Assembly: GCF_018729455.1 (NCBI RefSeq)
Contig: NZ_JAHHZF010000002.1
Span: forward strand, 62,001 to 126,000
From: Prosthecodimorpha staleyi
GTDB taxonomy: Bacteria > Pseudomonadota > Alphaproteobacteria > Rhizobiales > Ancalomicrobiaceae
Reading direction: 5' to 3'
DNA: 64,000 bases
Shown: piece after piece, positions 7,867 to 17,044 of the stretch
Layout: each line of letters starts with the position of its first letter
Numbering within the stretch: position 1 is the first letter of the stretch
Program-made: the position numbers and the translations under genes
Notes under the pieces: generated by a model
Database searches by the model: none
Told to the model about the DNA's origin: nothing
The model's input: only the letters and a program-made list of their open reading frames with translations

Positions 7867-10011
7867 ATGGCGGAATGGGTCCGGGCGGCGATGGCCGCCC
7901 CGGTGATGGCGGCGCTTGCGACGGTGGTCGCGCCGCAGGCGGCGGACGCGAAGATCACCCGCATCGAGATTGCGAAGGTCGAGCCGGCTTTCGGCGGCAA
8001 GAGCTTCGGCACGGTCGGCGCCTATGAGCGGGTGACCGGCAAGGCCTTCGGCGAGGTCGATCCGCTCGATCCGGCCAATGCGGTCATCCAGGATATCGGC
8101 CTGGCGCCGCGCAATGCCCGCGGCCAGGTCGAGTATGTCACCGACATCGACATCCTGCGCCCGGCCGATCGCGCCAAGGGCAACGGCATCCTGCTGCTGG
8201 AGGTCCTCAACCGGGGCCGCAAGCTCGCCTTCAACTACTTCCATATCGGCGCCGGCGGCAACGAGGCCGAGCTCAACGCGCTCGCCAAGCCCGGCGATCT
8301 CCTTTTGATGCAGCAGGGCTATTCGATGGTCTGGCTGGGCTGGCAGGCCGACATGCTGCCCGGTGCCGGCCGACTGATGCTCGACGTGCCGGTCGCGCGT
8401 CATCCGGACGGCTCGCCCGTGACCGGGGTCGTCCGCTCCGAATTCGCCCCGTCCGCACCGACCTTCGTGCAGAACCTGTCGAGCGGCTGGTTCACCACCA
8501 TGACCCACCGCAGCTATCCGACGGTGGAGACCGACAATCGCAAGCCGCTCGCCGACGGCTTCCTGCCGAGCCTGACCGTGCGGGCCAAGGAGCAGGAACC
8601 GCGCATCGTCATTCCGAACACCGAATGGTCCTTCGGCGCCTGCCCGAACGGGGGCGAGGCGAAGCCGTCGGATACGCAGATCTGCCTGCCGACCGGCTTC
8701 CAGCCCGGTCGCCTCTACGAACTGATCTATCGCGCCAAGGACCCGCTCGTGATGGGTCTCGGCTATGCGGCGATCCGTGATTTCGGCAGCTTCGCCAAGC
8801 GTGCGGCCAAGGACGATGCCGGCACGGCGAACCCGGTCTACCGGGCCGACAACCGCGCCATCGTGATCGGCGCCTCGCAATCGGGCCGCTTCATCCGCTC
8901 CTTCCTCTATCTCGGCTTCAACCGCGACGAGGCCGGGACGCAGGTCTTCGACGGCGCCATGCCGCATATCGGCGGCGGCCTGATGCCGCTCAACGTGCGC
9001 TTCTCGCAGCCCGGTCGTGCCTGGGGCCAGCAGGTCGACCATCTCTATCCGGCCTACGAGTTCCCCTTCTCGTATGCCCGGATGCACGACCCGATCACCG
9101 GCCGCCGGCAGGGCCTGCTCGACCGCTGCCAGGAGACCGGCACCTGCCCGAAGCTGTTCCATACCGCGACCTCGCTGGAGGTCTGGGAGGGCCGGCAATC
9201 GCTCGGCCTGACCGATCCGATGGGGACCCGCGACGTGGCCGATCCGGCCAGCGTGCGCACCTTCATCTTCGCCTCGACCCAGCACGGCGCCGCCGGCCTG
9301 CCGCTGCCGACCGCCGAACCGTTCGGTCTATGCCAGCAGCAGTCCAACCCGAACCCGCACACCTATTCGATGCGGGCGCTCTTGACCGCGCTGACCGGCT
9401 GGGTCCGCGACGGCGCCGAGCCGCCGGCCTCGATCACGCCGCGCATCGCCGACGGCACCCTGGTGGCGATCGATCAGGTCCGCTTCCCGGCCATCCCGGC
9501 CAACGCCTACGGCAACGTCAAGCGTCCGGCCGTCCGCTTCATCGGCCAGGGCAACCCGCTGCATGCGCTCGACTTCGGGCCGGATTTCCGTGCCGGCGAG
9601 CAGTCCGGGGTGATCACCCGCGAACCGCCGACCGCCTCGCCGCGCAGCTACGGCGTGCTGGTGCCGCAGGCCGATGCCGACGGCAGCGATCTCGGCGGGC
9701 TGCGTTCGATCTTCCAGCGCGTGCCGATCGGCACCTACACGGCTTGGAACCTGTTCCGCGCCGGCCGCTTCGAGGATGGCTTCTGCAATTTCAACGGCAG
9801 CTTCATCCCCTTCGCCCGCACCCGGCAGGAACGGCTCGACGCCCACGACCCACGCCTCTCGATGGAGGAGCGCTTCCCGACCAAGGACGCCTATGTCGCC
9901 GCCATGCGCGCGGCGGCCTCGGCGATGGTCGCCGAGCGGGTGCTGCTGCCCGAGGACGCCCGGGCGCTGGTCGGCCAGGCCGAAGCCGAGGGCATCCGCC
10001 TGGCGCCGTGA
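7867..10011 (+). CDS. Secreted alpha/beta hydrolase-domain protein (Abhydrolase_10 type)
   Basis: The ATG at 7867 is chosen because AGGAGG lies eight bases upstream; the frame is open further upstream but lacks a site. The 714-residue product begins with a signal peptide cleaved after AADA (about residue 27). It then follows the pattern of alpha/beta-hydrolase-domain proteins of about 650-720 residues: PAFGGKSFGTVGAYERVTG at the start and the nucleophile elbow GASQSGRF with Ser near 338. These are putative periplasmic esterases of unknown substrate. It faces the DMT permease gene across a shared hairpin. Family sure, substrate unknown. Confidence 0.9.
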   Translation: MAEWVRAAMAAPVMAALATVVAPQAADAKITRIEIAKVEPAFGGKSFGTVGAYERVTGKAFGEVDPLDPANAVIQDIGLAPRNARGQVEYVTDIDILRPADRAKGNGILLLEVLNRGRKLAFNYFHIGAGGNEAELNALAKPGDLLLMQQGYSMVWLGWQADMLPGAGRLMLDVPVARHPDGSPVTGVVRSEFAPSAPTFVQNLSSGWFTTMTHRSYPTVETDNRKPLADGFLPSLTVRAKEQEPRIVIPNTEWSFGACPNGGEAKPSDTQICLPTGFQPGRLYELIYRAKDPLVMGLGYAAIRDFGSFAKRAAKDDAGTANPVYRADNRAIVIGASQSGRFIRSFLYLGFNRDEAGTQVFDGAMPHIGGGLMPLNVRFSQPGRAWGQQVDHLYPAYEFPFSYARMHDPITGRRQGLLDRCQETGTCPKLFHTATSLEVWEGRQSLGLTDPMGTRDVADPASVRTFIFASTQHGAAGLPLPTAEPFGLCQQQSNPNPHTYSMRALLTALTGWVRDGAEPPASITPRIADGTLVAIDQVRFPAIPANAYGNVKRPAVRFIGQGNPLHALDFGPDFRAGEQSGVITREPPTASPRSYGVLVPQADADGSDLGGLRSIFQRVPIGTYTAWNLFRAGRFEDGFCNFNGSFIPFARTRQERLDAHDPRLSMEERFPTKDAYVAAMRAAASAMVAERVLLPEDARALVGQAEAEGIRLAP

Positions 10012-10043
10012 TCCGGCGCCCGGCCGTCACGCACCGACGTCGG

Positions 10044-10071
10044 AGCGGCCGGATCGAAAGGTCCGGCCGCT
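10044..10071. terminator. Bidirectional hairpin between convergent genes
   Basis: A perfect 10-base stem (AGCGGCCGGA pairing with TCCGGCCGCT) closes an eight-base loop in the 66-bp gap between two convergent genes. The position suggests a shared terminator, although no T-run follows on either side. Confidence 0.55.
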
Positions 10072-10077
10072 GCCGGC

Positions 10078-10974
10078 TCAGGCGTTGAGCACCACCAGCA
10101 CGCCGACGACCAGGAGGGCAATGCCGAAGCCTTCGCGCGGGCTGGTGATCTGGCTCATCAGCCGGTGCGAGACGGCGAGCGAGAACAGGATCTCGACCAG
10201 ACCGAGCGTGCGCACATGGGCGACCGGTTCGAGCGCGAAGGCCGCAAACCAGCATTGCGACGCGAAGGCGCCGAGGAAGCCGGCCAGGACCGAGGGCCGC
10301 CAGGCGCGGAACAGCTTGATCAGCGCGGCGCGATCGGTGGCGATCAGATAGCCGGTCAGGATCAGGGTCTGCAGGCCGAGCCCCGCGGCCAGCGTGGCCG
10401 AGGCGGCGACCAGAAAGTTCGGCAGACCGAGCGATTGGATCCCGCCTTTGAAACAAACCGCGGCCAGGCCGAACAATCCGCCCGAGACCGTGCCGAGAAT
10501 CGCGGGCGTCCAGTCGCGCGCCGCCCCGTCGGCCGACGCCTTGGGCCAGCTCATAATCATCACGCCGGCGGTCGCCACCACGATGGCGCCGGCGAGCATC
10601 GGGCTCGGCACTTCCGACAGGAACAGGATCCCGAAAATGGCGACCTGGACCGGTTCCGTCTTGGTGTAGGCGATCGTGACCAGGAAGGATTTCGACTTCA
10701 TCGCCTGAAGCATCAGCCCGGTCGCCAGGATCTGGGCCAATGCGCCGCCGAGCGTCCAGAGCCAGAATCCACCGGTCGGCACCGGCAATGCGGTTCCGCT
10801 CACGGTCGAGATGATCAGCAGGAACAGACAGCCGAACGGAAGCCCGTAGAGGAAGCGCACATGGGTTGCCCCGACCGTGCCGACTTCAGCGATCAGATCG
10901 CGCTGCAAGGCATTGCGCAACGTCTGGCCGCCCGAGGCGACGATCGTGAATAGAATCCAGAGATACGCCATCAT
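10078..10974 (-). CDS. DMT-superfamily permease (EamA type)
   Basis: Starting at the paired ATGs (10974/10971) gives about 298 residues and the usual N-terminus MAYLWILFTIVASGGQTLRNALQR. The longer open frame upstream is Arg/Pro-rich shadow sequence. About ten membrane helices form two EamA halves. IAYTKTEPVQVAIFGILFLSEV (first half) and its counterpart HVRTLGLVEILFSLAVSH (second half) are typical of drug/metabolite exporters. It probably exports an amino acid or another small metabolite; the substrate cannot be told. No operon partner is adjacent. Confidence 0.9.
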   Translation of the reverse strand: MMAYLWILFTIVASGGQTLRNALQRDLIAEVGTVGATHVRFLYGLPFGCLFLLIISTVSGTALPVPTGGFWLWTLGGALAQILATGLMLQAMKSKSFLVTIAYTKTEPVQVAIFGILFLSEVPSPMLAGAIVVATAGVMIMSWPKASADGAARDWTPAILGTVSGGLFGLAAVCFKGGIQSLGLPNFLVAASATLAAGLGLQTLILTGYLIATDRAALIKLFRAWRPSVLAGFLGAFASQCWFAAFALEPVAHVRTLGLVEILFSLAVSHRLMSQITSPREGFGIALLVVGVLVVLNA

Positions 10975-11286
10975 GCCAACGGGATCCAGACCGACAGGGA
11001 GCCACCGACCATAAGCCATCGAACGGCCGCGTCCAGTCCATGACCCGCCGGCGCGCCGGGAGCCTGTCAGGAACTCCGTGCATGGGTGGATGGCCGGGCG
11101 CCTCCGGCGCACGGATGCCCGGCAGGCCCATACCGGCATGGCTGCCACCGCGCCCCGGCGATCGCGCCCTTCCCGACCGGCGGCACCCCATGCTGCGGTC
11201 GCGGGACCTGGACGGCAACGGGTGGCGGCCGGCGGACTCCACCTTGCGCAACGGACAGCGCCGCCGGGCCGGCAGGCGGCCATCCG
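10975..11286. other. 312-bp intergenic gap
   Basis: No convincing gene. It should hold the promoter of the DMT permease and the end of the polysaccharide operon. A GCCGGGC/GCCCGGC stem (11093-11099 with 11117-11123) could end the latter but lacks a T-tract. The open frames here are compositional. Confidence 0.5.
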
Positions 11287-11853
11287 CTACCCGATGCGAC
11301 GGCGCTGGCGAATGACGCGGGCCGGATTGCCGACGGCGACCGACCAGGCGGCGAGGTCCTTCATCAGGACCGCGCGCGCGCCGAGCACCGCCCCGTCCCC
11401 GACCATCACGCCGGGACCGACGAACGCCTCCGCGGCGATCCAGGCCCTCTCGCCGATCACGATCGGCCGGACCTGGAGCTGGAAGTTCGCATCGTCCACG
11501 TCATGGGTGCCGGCACACAGATGCGCGCCCTGGGAGACCACGCCGTAGCTGCGGATGGTGACGGGGGCCATCGCGTAGCAGTTCACATCCCGGCCGAGGC
11601 AGCTGAAACTCTCCATCGTCAGATTCTTCGGATCCCAGACCCGGACACCGGGATAGACCTTCGCGGTCGCCGCCAGCCGCGCGCCGAACAGGCGCAGCAG
11701 CAGCCGGCGCCAGGCGTGACAGGGGCTCGGGGTCCAGATCCCGCAACACCCCCAAACCAGCCCCCAGATCAGCCGCCGGAGACGATGGCGAAGCGGAAAG
11801 CTCGGTCCGCCCTCGAGGGGGCGGCTGCGCGAGGCATCCAGGGGCATCACCAT
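11287..11853 (-). CDS. WcaF-like hexapeptide-repeat acetyltransferase
   Basis: The ATG at 11853 has GGGAGG seven bases upstream and gives 188 residues. The protein resembles putative colanic-acid acetyltransferases (WcaF type). After an N-terminal amphipathic region come left-handed beta-helix turns (CLGRDVNCYAMAPVTIRSYG, VSQGAHLCAGTHD, PIVIGERAWIAAEAFVGPG, VGDGAVLGARAVLMKDL) and an ending GNPARVI. The CAGTHD segment carries the likely catalytic His. It probably O-acetylates a sugar of the exopolysaccharide repeat in the cytosol using acetyl-CoA. It is the most distal intact gene of the locus. Confidence 0.88.
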   Translation of the reverse strand: MVMPLDASRSRPLEGGPSFPLRHRLRRLIWGLVWGCCGIWTPSPCHAWRRLLLRLFGARLAATAKVYPGVRVWDPKNLTMESFSCLGRDVNCYAMAPVTIRSYGVVSQGAHLCAGTHDVDDANFQLQVRPIVIGERAWIAAEAFVGPGVMVGDGAVLGARAVLMKDLAAWSVAVGNPARVIRQRRRIG

Positions 11854-12044
11854 GCCCCGCCTCCCGCAACGGCGCGCGGACAGCACATGTCGTATCGCAT
11901 CGGTGCCAAACGCCGATGACCGGTCAGGCGCTCGATCCCCCGCCGGGCCCCCGTGCAGAAGTCACCGCGGCCGGGCAGTCGCTCGACACGATGCGAGCCG
12001 AGGAAGCCGGCGCCGCCGATGACCTGAATGCGTTTGCACGGCAT
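11847..12044 (-). pseudogene. Remnant of a UDP-glucuronate decarboxylase-like epimerase
   Basis: From the ATG at 12044, preceded by a good GGAGAAG site, the frame reads KRIQVIGGAGFLGSHRVERL, a clear extended-SDR nucleotide-binding start. It then gives CTGARRGIERLTGHRR and PMRYDM, which parallel the FFTGxxRNIxHLLGHPRFxLMRHD block of UDP-xylose synthases. About eight residues (the VDNF region) are missing between the two blocks, and the frame stops after about 65 residues instead of about 320. So this is the 5' end of a decayed or truncated gene whose rest has been lost, with the acetyltransferase directly following. It may still be translated as a short peptide. Confidence 0.65.
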
Positions 12045-12210
12045 GCTCTTCTCCAAGGATTGCGGCTGACGGTGATCGCCTGCGGCACCGACGGTGCCGG
12101 AATGGAGCCCGCGCCCTTGATCGCCGCGCCGACGCAAGAGACCGGTAGCGATGCGCCGGGACCGACAGCGCGGCCGCTGCTCCGCCGACAGGATCGGAGG
12201 CCCCGCCGCC

Positions 12211-13128
12211 TCAGGTCAGGCCGTTCGTCTCGATCGGCGCGCCGATCGGGGCGGCACCATGGGGACCGAGAGACGGGCGGGCGGGCGACGGCAGCGGAGG
12301 CGGCTTCTCGATCTCGTAGATCTTCACGTCGACCAGGAAGCGGAACCAGAAGCTTTGCAATACGCAATATATGACGCCGGGGATCCCATCCAGAAAAGCA
12401 AGATGAAACAAGAATCGATAGACGAAATAGAATCCCGCCCGCCAGAACAGCGGCAGCGCATAGTATTTCATCTTCATGTAGCGCTTGCGTTGGCTGGGCA
12501 GGCCAAAGGCTGCGGGCCGCAGCTGATCGGCAGCCGAACGCCGCTCGGCCGCGATTTCTTCCGCCTCCATTGTGGCCCAGCGGTTGTGGCGCGCGGTCCA
12601 CTCGGTGATCGTCTCGATATTGTGATCGATCATCCGTCCCTTGAGAAAGCCGGTCCGGCCCGAAGGCACGAAATGCTGATCGTAGCGCCGGTTTTCGCAC
12701 CGCCCGAAGCCGGTCCGGAACAGCCGATAGTGCCACGTGGTCGCGACGCCGCCCCACCGCAACACCTTGCCCATGAAGGCGGTCTGCCGCCGCAGCATGA
12801 AGCCGTCGAAGGCCACCGTCTCCAGATCGATGGCCATGATCTCGTCGATCAGTGCGGGGGTCAGCTCTTCATCGGAATCGAGATGAAGCTGCCATCCGCC
12901 CGGGGACGGAATGTTCTCGATCGCCCAGTTCCGCTGGGACCCGTAGTCGATGAACTCATGCTGAAGGACCCGGCAGCCCAGAGCCCGAACGATGTCCAGG
13001 GTGGCATCGGAACTGAACGAGTCGACGCAATGGATGTCGTCGCTGAGCCGTCTGGCGGCGCTCACCGTGGTGGCGATCGTCCGGCTCGAATTGAAGGTGA
13101 GGAACACGATGGTGATGCGGGCTGGCAT
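12211..13128 (-). CDS. Family 2 glycosyltransferase (WaaE/KdtX-like)
   Basis: The 305-residue protein has a GT-A nucleotide-sugar-binding start ITIVFLTFNSSRTIATTV and the metal-binding motif HLDSDEEL (about 82-89). It also has the WaaE-like features QRNWAIENI, RRQTAFMGKVLRWGG and DHNIETITEW. A hydrophobic C-terminal part (about 225-275, LPLFWRAGFYFVYRFLFHLAF) suggests membrane association. It likely adds one sugar to the lipid-linked repeat unit on the cytosolic face. The Pro-rich tail is disordered. Sugar specificity cannot be read. Confidence 0.88.
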   Translation of the reverse strand: MPARITIVFLTFNSSRTIATTVSAARRLSDDIHCVDSFSSDATLDIVRALGCRVLQHEFIDYGSQRNWAIENIPSPGGWQLHLDSDEELTPALIDEIMAIDLETVAFDGFMLRRQTAFMGKVLRWGGVATTWHYRLFRTGFGRCENRRYDQHFVPSGRTGFLKGRMIDHNIETITEWTARHNRWATMEAEEIAAERRSAADQLRPAAFGLPSQRKRYMKMKYYALPLFWRAGFYFVYRFLFHLAFLDGIPGVIYCVLQSFWFRFLVDVKIYEIEKPPPLPSPARPSLGPHGAAPIGAPIETNGLT

Positions 13129-13210
13129 ATCGGTTGTTCAGCTCTCGTGCAGGTTCAGGCCGCACTCTTCAGCGACCGGAAGGGGCATCTTCGAGGTCTC
13201 GGGAATCCGG

Positions 13211-13300
13211 GCGGCCTTCGGCCGCCATGTGGGCTTCGGCCGCCAAGTGGGCTTCGACCACCAAGCGGGCTTCGACCGCCGGGTGTGCCTCAGCCGCCGG
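13211..13300. repeat. Five tandem 18-bp repeats
   Basis: Five consecutive 18-bp units (13211, 13229, 13247, 13265, 13283) follow the pattern GYGGGCTTCGRCCGCCRR with a few mismatches. The last unit overlaps the stop codon of the glycosyltransferase ending at 13290, and the rest fill the spacer before the next minus-strand gene. Each unit is in register with six codons, but no coding gene covers the array. Confidence 0.8.
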
Positions 13301-14534
13301 GCGGCAGGCTCACCGCACCGTTCATGGCCCGTGTCCTACGGGCGGCATGCTCGGAGACGACTTCGCGGCAGACATCGTTGAGGGTGCGGACGGCGTTTCC
13401 GATCTCGAACGCGGCCAGAAAGCCGGCACGGGCCGAGCGCCCCATCTCCGCACGCGCATCCGGCGAGAGCGCCAGAAACCGGGCCAGCAACCGCGTGATG
13501 CCGGCCAGGTCATCGGTCTCGGCCAGGCCCCCTCCGCTCGCGACGACTTCGCGCCAGATATTGACCTTGTCGGTGATCAGGACCGGTCGGCCGCAGGCCA
13601 TGGCTTCGGCCACCACGATGCCGAAATTCTCCTGGTGCGAGGGCAGCACGAAGGCGGTCGCATTCCGGTAGGCTCCCCATTTGGCGGCGTCGCGAAGCAT
13701 TCCGGGCCAATGCACGCGCGAAGAAATGCCGAGCGCCTGCGCACGCGCCTGCAGCGCCCGTCGCGTCTCTTCCTCCGCCGGGCCGGCCATCACGAGGTCG
13801 AGATCGTGTTCGGCGCATCCGGCCGCGAAGGCCTCGATGAGGAGATCGCATCCCTTCTTGGGATGAATGCGGCTGAGATAGAGGAGATAGGGCCGCGTCA
13901 GCCCGGGAACGCGATCCCGAAACGCGGCCGTCTGCTGATCGCGATCGTCCGGCGGATCCGCTGCGCCGTAGCCGACGACCCGTTCCCGCACCGCGTAGGG
14001 GCGGAAGACCCCACGCGCGCAGACCTTCTCCTCCTCCGACGTAAAGAGGACCCGGCTCGCGGTGTTGAGTAGAACGCCCTCGTTGAACCACCAGAAGACC
14101 TGTTTCAACAGAGACTTAGCCGGATAGGTCCGGCTGAACCACGGATCCAGCATGCCGTGGGTGAAGACCAGAAAGGGAACGCCGGATTCAACCAGGGCCA
14201 GCCGCGCGCCCAGGGTCGAATAGTTCCACAGGCCGTGAACGACGACGACATCGTAGTCGCGCACGTGACGCTTCAGCCAGGAGACGAAGGCGGGACGATA
14301 GCCGTATCGGCGCCAAGGCAGCTTGCGCGCCCAGCCCGGCGCGACGCCCTCGGCATCCCCGCAGGCCGTCAACGGGATCGGAAATCCCGCCACCCAGGGC
14401 GCATCCGGCGCATCCAGCGACACGACATGCTCCTCGACACCGGCGGCCGCATGGAACGGAGCCTGCTGCCGGATCGCCTCGATCGGGCCTCCGTCGGCCG
14501 GATTGACGCTCTTGATGATCCTGAGCCGCCTCAT
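13290..14534 (-). CDS. Family 4 glycosyltransferase
   Basis: Start chosen at the ATG at 14534, which overlaps the stop of the acyltransferase gene by four bases (ATGA). The larger open frame upstream is a shadow of that gene. The 414-residue protein has a GT-B layout: N-terminal VNPADGGPIEAIRQQ loop, VVVVHGLWNY, linker YLLYLSRIHPKKGCDLLIEAF, and the EX7E motif in HQENFGIVVAEAMACGRPV. It is a retaining glycosyltransferase of the polysaccharide locus, acting in the cytosol on an undecaprenyl-linked acceptor. The donor sugar is not deducible. Confidence 0.92.
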   Translation of the reverse strand: MRRLRIIKSVNPADGGPIEAIRQQAPFHAAAGVEEHVVSLDAPDAPWVAGFPIPLTACGDAEGVAPGWARKLPWRRYGYRPAFVSWLKRHVRDYDVVVVHGLWNYSTLGARLALVESGVPFLVFTHGMLDPWFSRTYPAKSLLKQVFWWFNEGVLLNTASRVLFTSEEEKVCARGVFRPYAVRERVVGYGAADPPDDRDQQTAAFRDRVPGLTRPYLLYLSRIHPKKGCDLLIEAFAAGCAEHDLDLVMAGPAEEETRRALQARAQALGISSRVHWPGMLRDAAKWGAYRNATAFVLPSHQENFGIVVAEAMACGRPVLITDKVNIWREVVASGGGLAETDDLAGITRLLARFLALSPDARAEMGRSARAGFLAAFEIGNAVRTLNDVCREVVSEHAARRTRAMNGAVSLPPGG

Positions 14535-15664
14535 CGTTGCGCCCGCATGTCGGCCTGCGGCGACGCTGGCCCGGATGCCGTTTCCGGGGCCGACGGCCGT
14601 CCCGCAGCGCGTCTCAGGATGAGGCGCCGGATGGGCTGCTCGTAGACGATGAAGACGACGACCGATCCGGCGATGGTCGCGACAGGACTGACGAACTGAT
14701 CCCAGGGGGCCGGGATGATCGAGCGACAGATTTCGCGAACGGGTCCTTGCAGGATATACATCGCGTAACTGGCGCCGCCCAGCAGGACGAGACTTCGACT
14801 GGCAAACACCTGCGAAACGACGCCCTCGCGGCTGGTCAGGCTCAGGATCAGAAGGCCGGCCAGAAGGGTGACGACGGCTTTCTCGTGGACGTTCGTGGCC
14901 AGCGACAGGAAGACCAGCGCGGAGGCGACGATGAGCAGCTGGGGCAAGGAACGACCGAGCCACAGCGGCATCTTCGGATAGTCGCAACCCAGCCGATAGA
15001 GCGCCATGCCCAACACGAATTCGGGCAGTCGAAACACAGGCAGCCAGACGGCCGTGTGGCTGCCGACAAACGGGATCGTCATGACGCCGGGGGACACGTT
15101 CGGCAGGCCGAGCGCCACGATTGCCAGCGCGCACGAAACCGACACGATCAGGTTCGCCCGCGGCGTGATTTCCCGGAATGCGACCATCAGCAACGGGAAC
15201 AGAAGATAGAAGAACGCCTCAACCGACAACGTCCAGGCCTGCATGATCCATGTGAAGCCGCGCGCGCTTTCCGGCGGTGCCCAGGCCTGGATCATGAGCA
15301 GGACATAGGTGCCGTCGATCGCGGAAAGCGGCACTTTCAGAACCGGCAGCGCGAGCAGAAGCGCCAGTGCGTAGACGGGATAGATCCGCGCAAATCGTGC
15401 GAGGCCATAGCCGCCGAGGTCGCGAAGCGTCAGCCGGCTCCGTCGATGCGCGTAGCTCAGGATATAGCCGGACAGAACGAAGAACAGGCTGACGCCGAGG
15501 TATCCATTGTGGAACAGGTTCACGACCGGCTCCGGCGCGCCGATACGCACAAGAAATCCGGCGCCGAAATGAAAATTCAACACCAGCAGGGCGGCGAAGA
15601 ATCGAACGCTCGTCAGGGCGTTGATTTGTTCGCGGCACATCATGGGTTCATTGCTGGATCTCAT
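14531..15664 (-). CDS. Membrane acyltransferase, acyltransferase-3 (OafA) family
   Basis: The 377-residue protein has about ten membrane helices. The family signature at the N-terminus is INALTSVRFFAALLVLNFHF, with the catalytic-type His in LNFHF, and GVSLFFVLSGYILS. The FARIYPVYALALLLALP and WTLSVEAFFYLLFP motifs follow. These enzymes move acetyl or other acyl groups from the cytosol onto exported polysaccharides. Its stop overlaps the start of the downstream glycosyltransferase. ATGs at 15643/15640 are possible alternative starts. It probably decorates the exopolysaccharide. Confidence 0.92.
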   Translation of the reverse strand: MRSSNEPMMCREQINALTSVRFFAALLVLNFHFGAGFLVRIGAPEPVVNLFHNGYLGVSLFFVLSGYILSYAHRRSRLTLRDLGGYGLARFARIYPVYALALLLALPVLKVPLSAIDGTYVLLMIQAWAPPESARGFTWIMQAWTLSVEAFFYLLFPLLMVAFREITPRANLIVSVSCALAIVALGLPNVSPGVMTIPFVGSHTAVWLPVFRLPEFVLGMALYRLGCDYPKMPLWLGRSLPQLLIVASALVFLSLATNVHEKAVVTLLAGLLILSLTSREGVVSQVFASRSLVLLGGASYAMYILQGPVREICRSIIPAPWDQFVSPVATIAGSVVVFIVYEQPIRRLILRRAAGRPSAPETASGPASPQADMRAQR

Positions 15665-15844
15665 CGGAGTATCGGCCTTCGAAACATCATTGGATGCCCT
15701 CGAGATCCGGTTCGGCTGTCACGCTTCATGGGAGCAGATCGGATCTCTGAAACGCAGGAGCGGCCGGCGTCCGGAAACCCGTTCGGAAGCCGATGCTGCG
15801 CTCGGCTCCAGACATCAGGGGGCGGCAGGCCTGACGCGAAATCG

Positions 15845-17029
15845 CTACTGGCGGGCGGCGGCCGCCCGCCTCATGGATTCGGAGACCGCGACGGCGAGCA
15901 GGATCATGGCGAATTTGTCGGGCGCAAAGAGTGCGCCGTTGAAATTGGCCGACGTAAGCAGGTAGAGACCGAGCGGCAGGGTTCCGGCACTGCGAAGATA
16001 GACGATCAGCATCGCGGCCCCCGGCAGGCCGTAGAGGAAGAGCGCGTTGAAGAGCCCGTTATGGGCGATTTCCGACGGCACCATTCCGCCGGGCATCAGC
16101 GGGATCAAGGCATCTTCGAACCGGCTGACCGCCACGCCGAAAGGATGCTCGACGATGAAGCCCGCGAGCACCTGGAAAGGAACGACGATCCGGGCCTCGG
16201 TCGATAGGTCCGCCTGCAGGCCTCCGGTTCCGGAGAAGCGATCGAGCAGGTAGCCCAGGATATCCAGTCCGAGCAGCGGACCGAGGACGACAAGCGCAAG
16301 TCCACCCGATGCCAGAGTCACGGCATGGCGCCGGTTCGCCATGGCGGGCACGATGACGACCAGCAGGAAGGCGGCGATGAACGCAACGGAATGGCTGACG
16401 GCGCCGGTCACGAAGATCATCGCCAGCATCCACCGCGCCTTCCGCATGGTCCCCATCAATGGAACGACCATGATGGCGAATGAGATCAGCACGAAGGCCA
16501 GATAGGAGGGCTCGCGGAAGGTCGCGTTCGGGCGCAAACCTCCGAACCGGCCGCCATAGGTCAAGGCCGCCTCGAAGGCCGCTTCGGTCGGAAGCGTCTT
16601 CGATTCGACCGCAAAGTAGTCGACCGGTATCCCGAAATAGACGCCGCTCTGGTAGAATATCCTCTGGGCCAAGCAGAGCACGAGCAAGCCGGACAGAATT
16701 CCCGCGATCACGTTCAACAGGCGGGTCGGGTCGGCAATTGGCGGTCTTCGGGTGAACTCCCGAATGCCGGCGACCAGAAGCACAAAGATCAGCCCCTCGC
16801 GGCCGGCGCGCAGCAGGTCGGAGCCCCAGCTGCCGGTGAACTGCGCCACATTCGTCATCAGGATCACGGCGAAGAGGACGATCGCCGGCAAGGCCCATTG
16901 CAGCCCGCTGATCAACGGGCGGAACCACCGCACGATCTCGGCGACCGAAAGCAGGATCGCGACCGAGACATAGTAGGAGGCGCCGATCTGGATCAACGGC
17001 GTCAGCAGGAGCATGGCGACATCGAGCAT
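15845..17029 (-). CDS. Wzy-like polysaccharide polymerase, polytopic membrane protein
   Basis: The 394-residue protein has about ten to twelve membrane helices and a large loop between about 135 and 175 (YFGIPVDYFAVESKTLPTEAAF...GGRFGGLRPNATFREPSYLAF). The RPNATFREPSYLAF segment followed by a helix is typical of O-antigen polymerase-type proteins, and EHPFGVAVSRF resembles the HNxxL/EHPxxG region of Wzy/ligases. It most likely polymerises repeat units at the periplasmic face. A 180-bp gap separates it from the acyltransferase. A second ligase-like protein lies at 26763. Confidence 0.78.
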   Translation of the reverse strand: MLDVAMLLLTPLIQIGASYYVSVAILLSVAEIVRWFRPLISGLQWALPAIVLFAVILMTNVAQFTGSWGSDLLRAGREGLIFVLLVAGIREFTRRPPIADPTRLLNVIAGILSGLLVLCLAQRIFYQSGVYFGIPVDYFAVESKTLPTEAAFEAALTYGGRFGGLRPNATFREPSYLAFVLISFAIMVVPLMGTMRKARWMLAMIFVTGAVSHSVAFIAAFLLVVIVPAMANRRHAVTLASGGLALVVLGPLLGLDILGYLLDRFSGTGGLQADLSTEARIVVPFQVLAGFIVEHPFGVAVSRFEDALIPLMPGGMVPSEIAHNGLFNALFLYGLPGAAMLIVYLRSAGTLPLGLYLLTSANFNGALFAPDKFAMILLAVAVSESMRRAAAARQ

Positions 17030-17044
17030 CGGCTTGGACGTCCA

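Noticed and set aside
13211-13300. CRISPR array
   Set aside because: The units are head-to-tail 18-mers with no spacers and no cas genes nearby, so this is a simple tandem repeat.
14537-16207. Plus-strand open frame of 556 codons
   Set aside because: It covers two polytopic membrane-protein genes on the other strand and gives only Arg/Asp/Gln/Gly-rich sequence.
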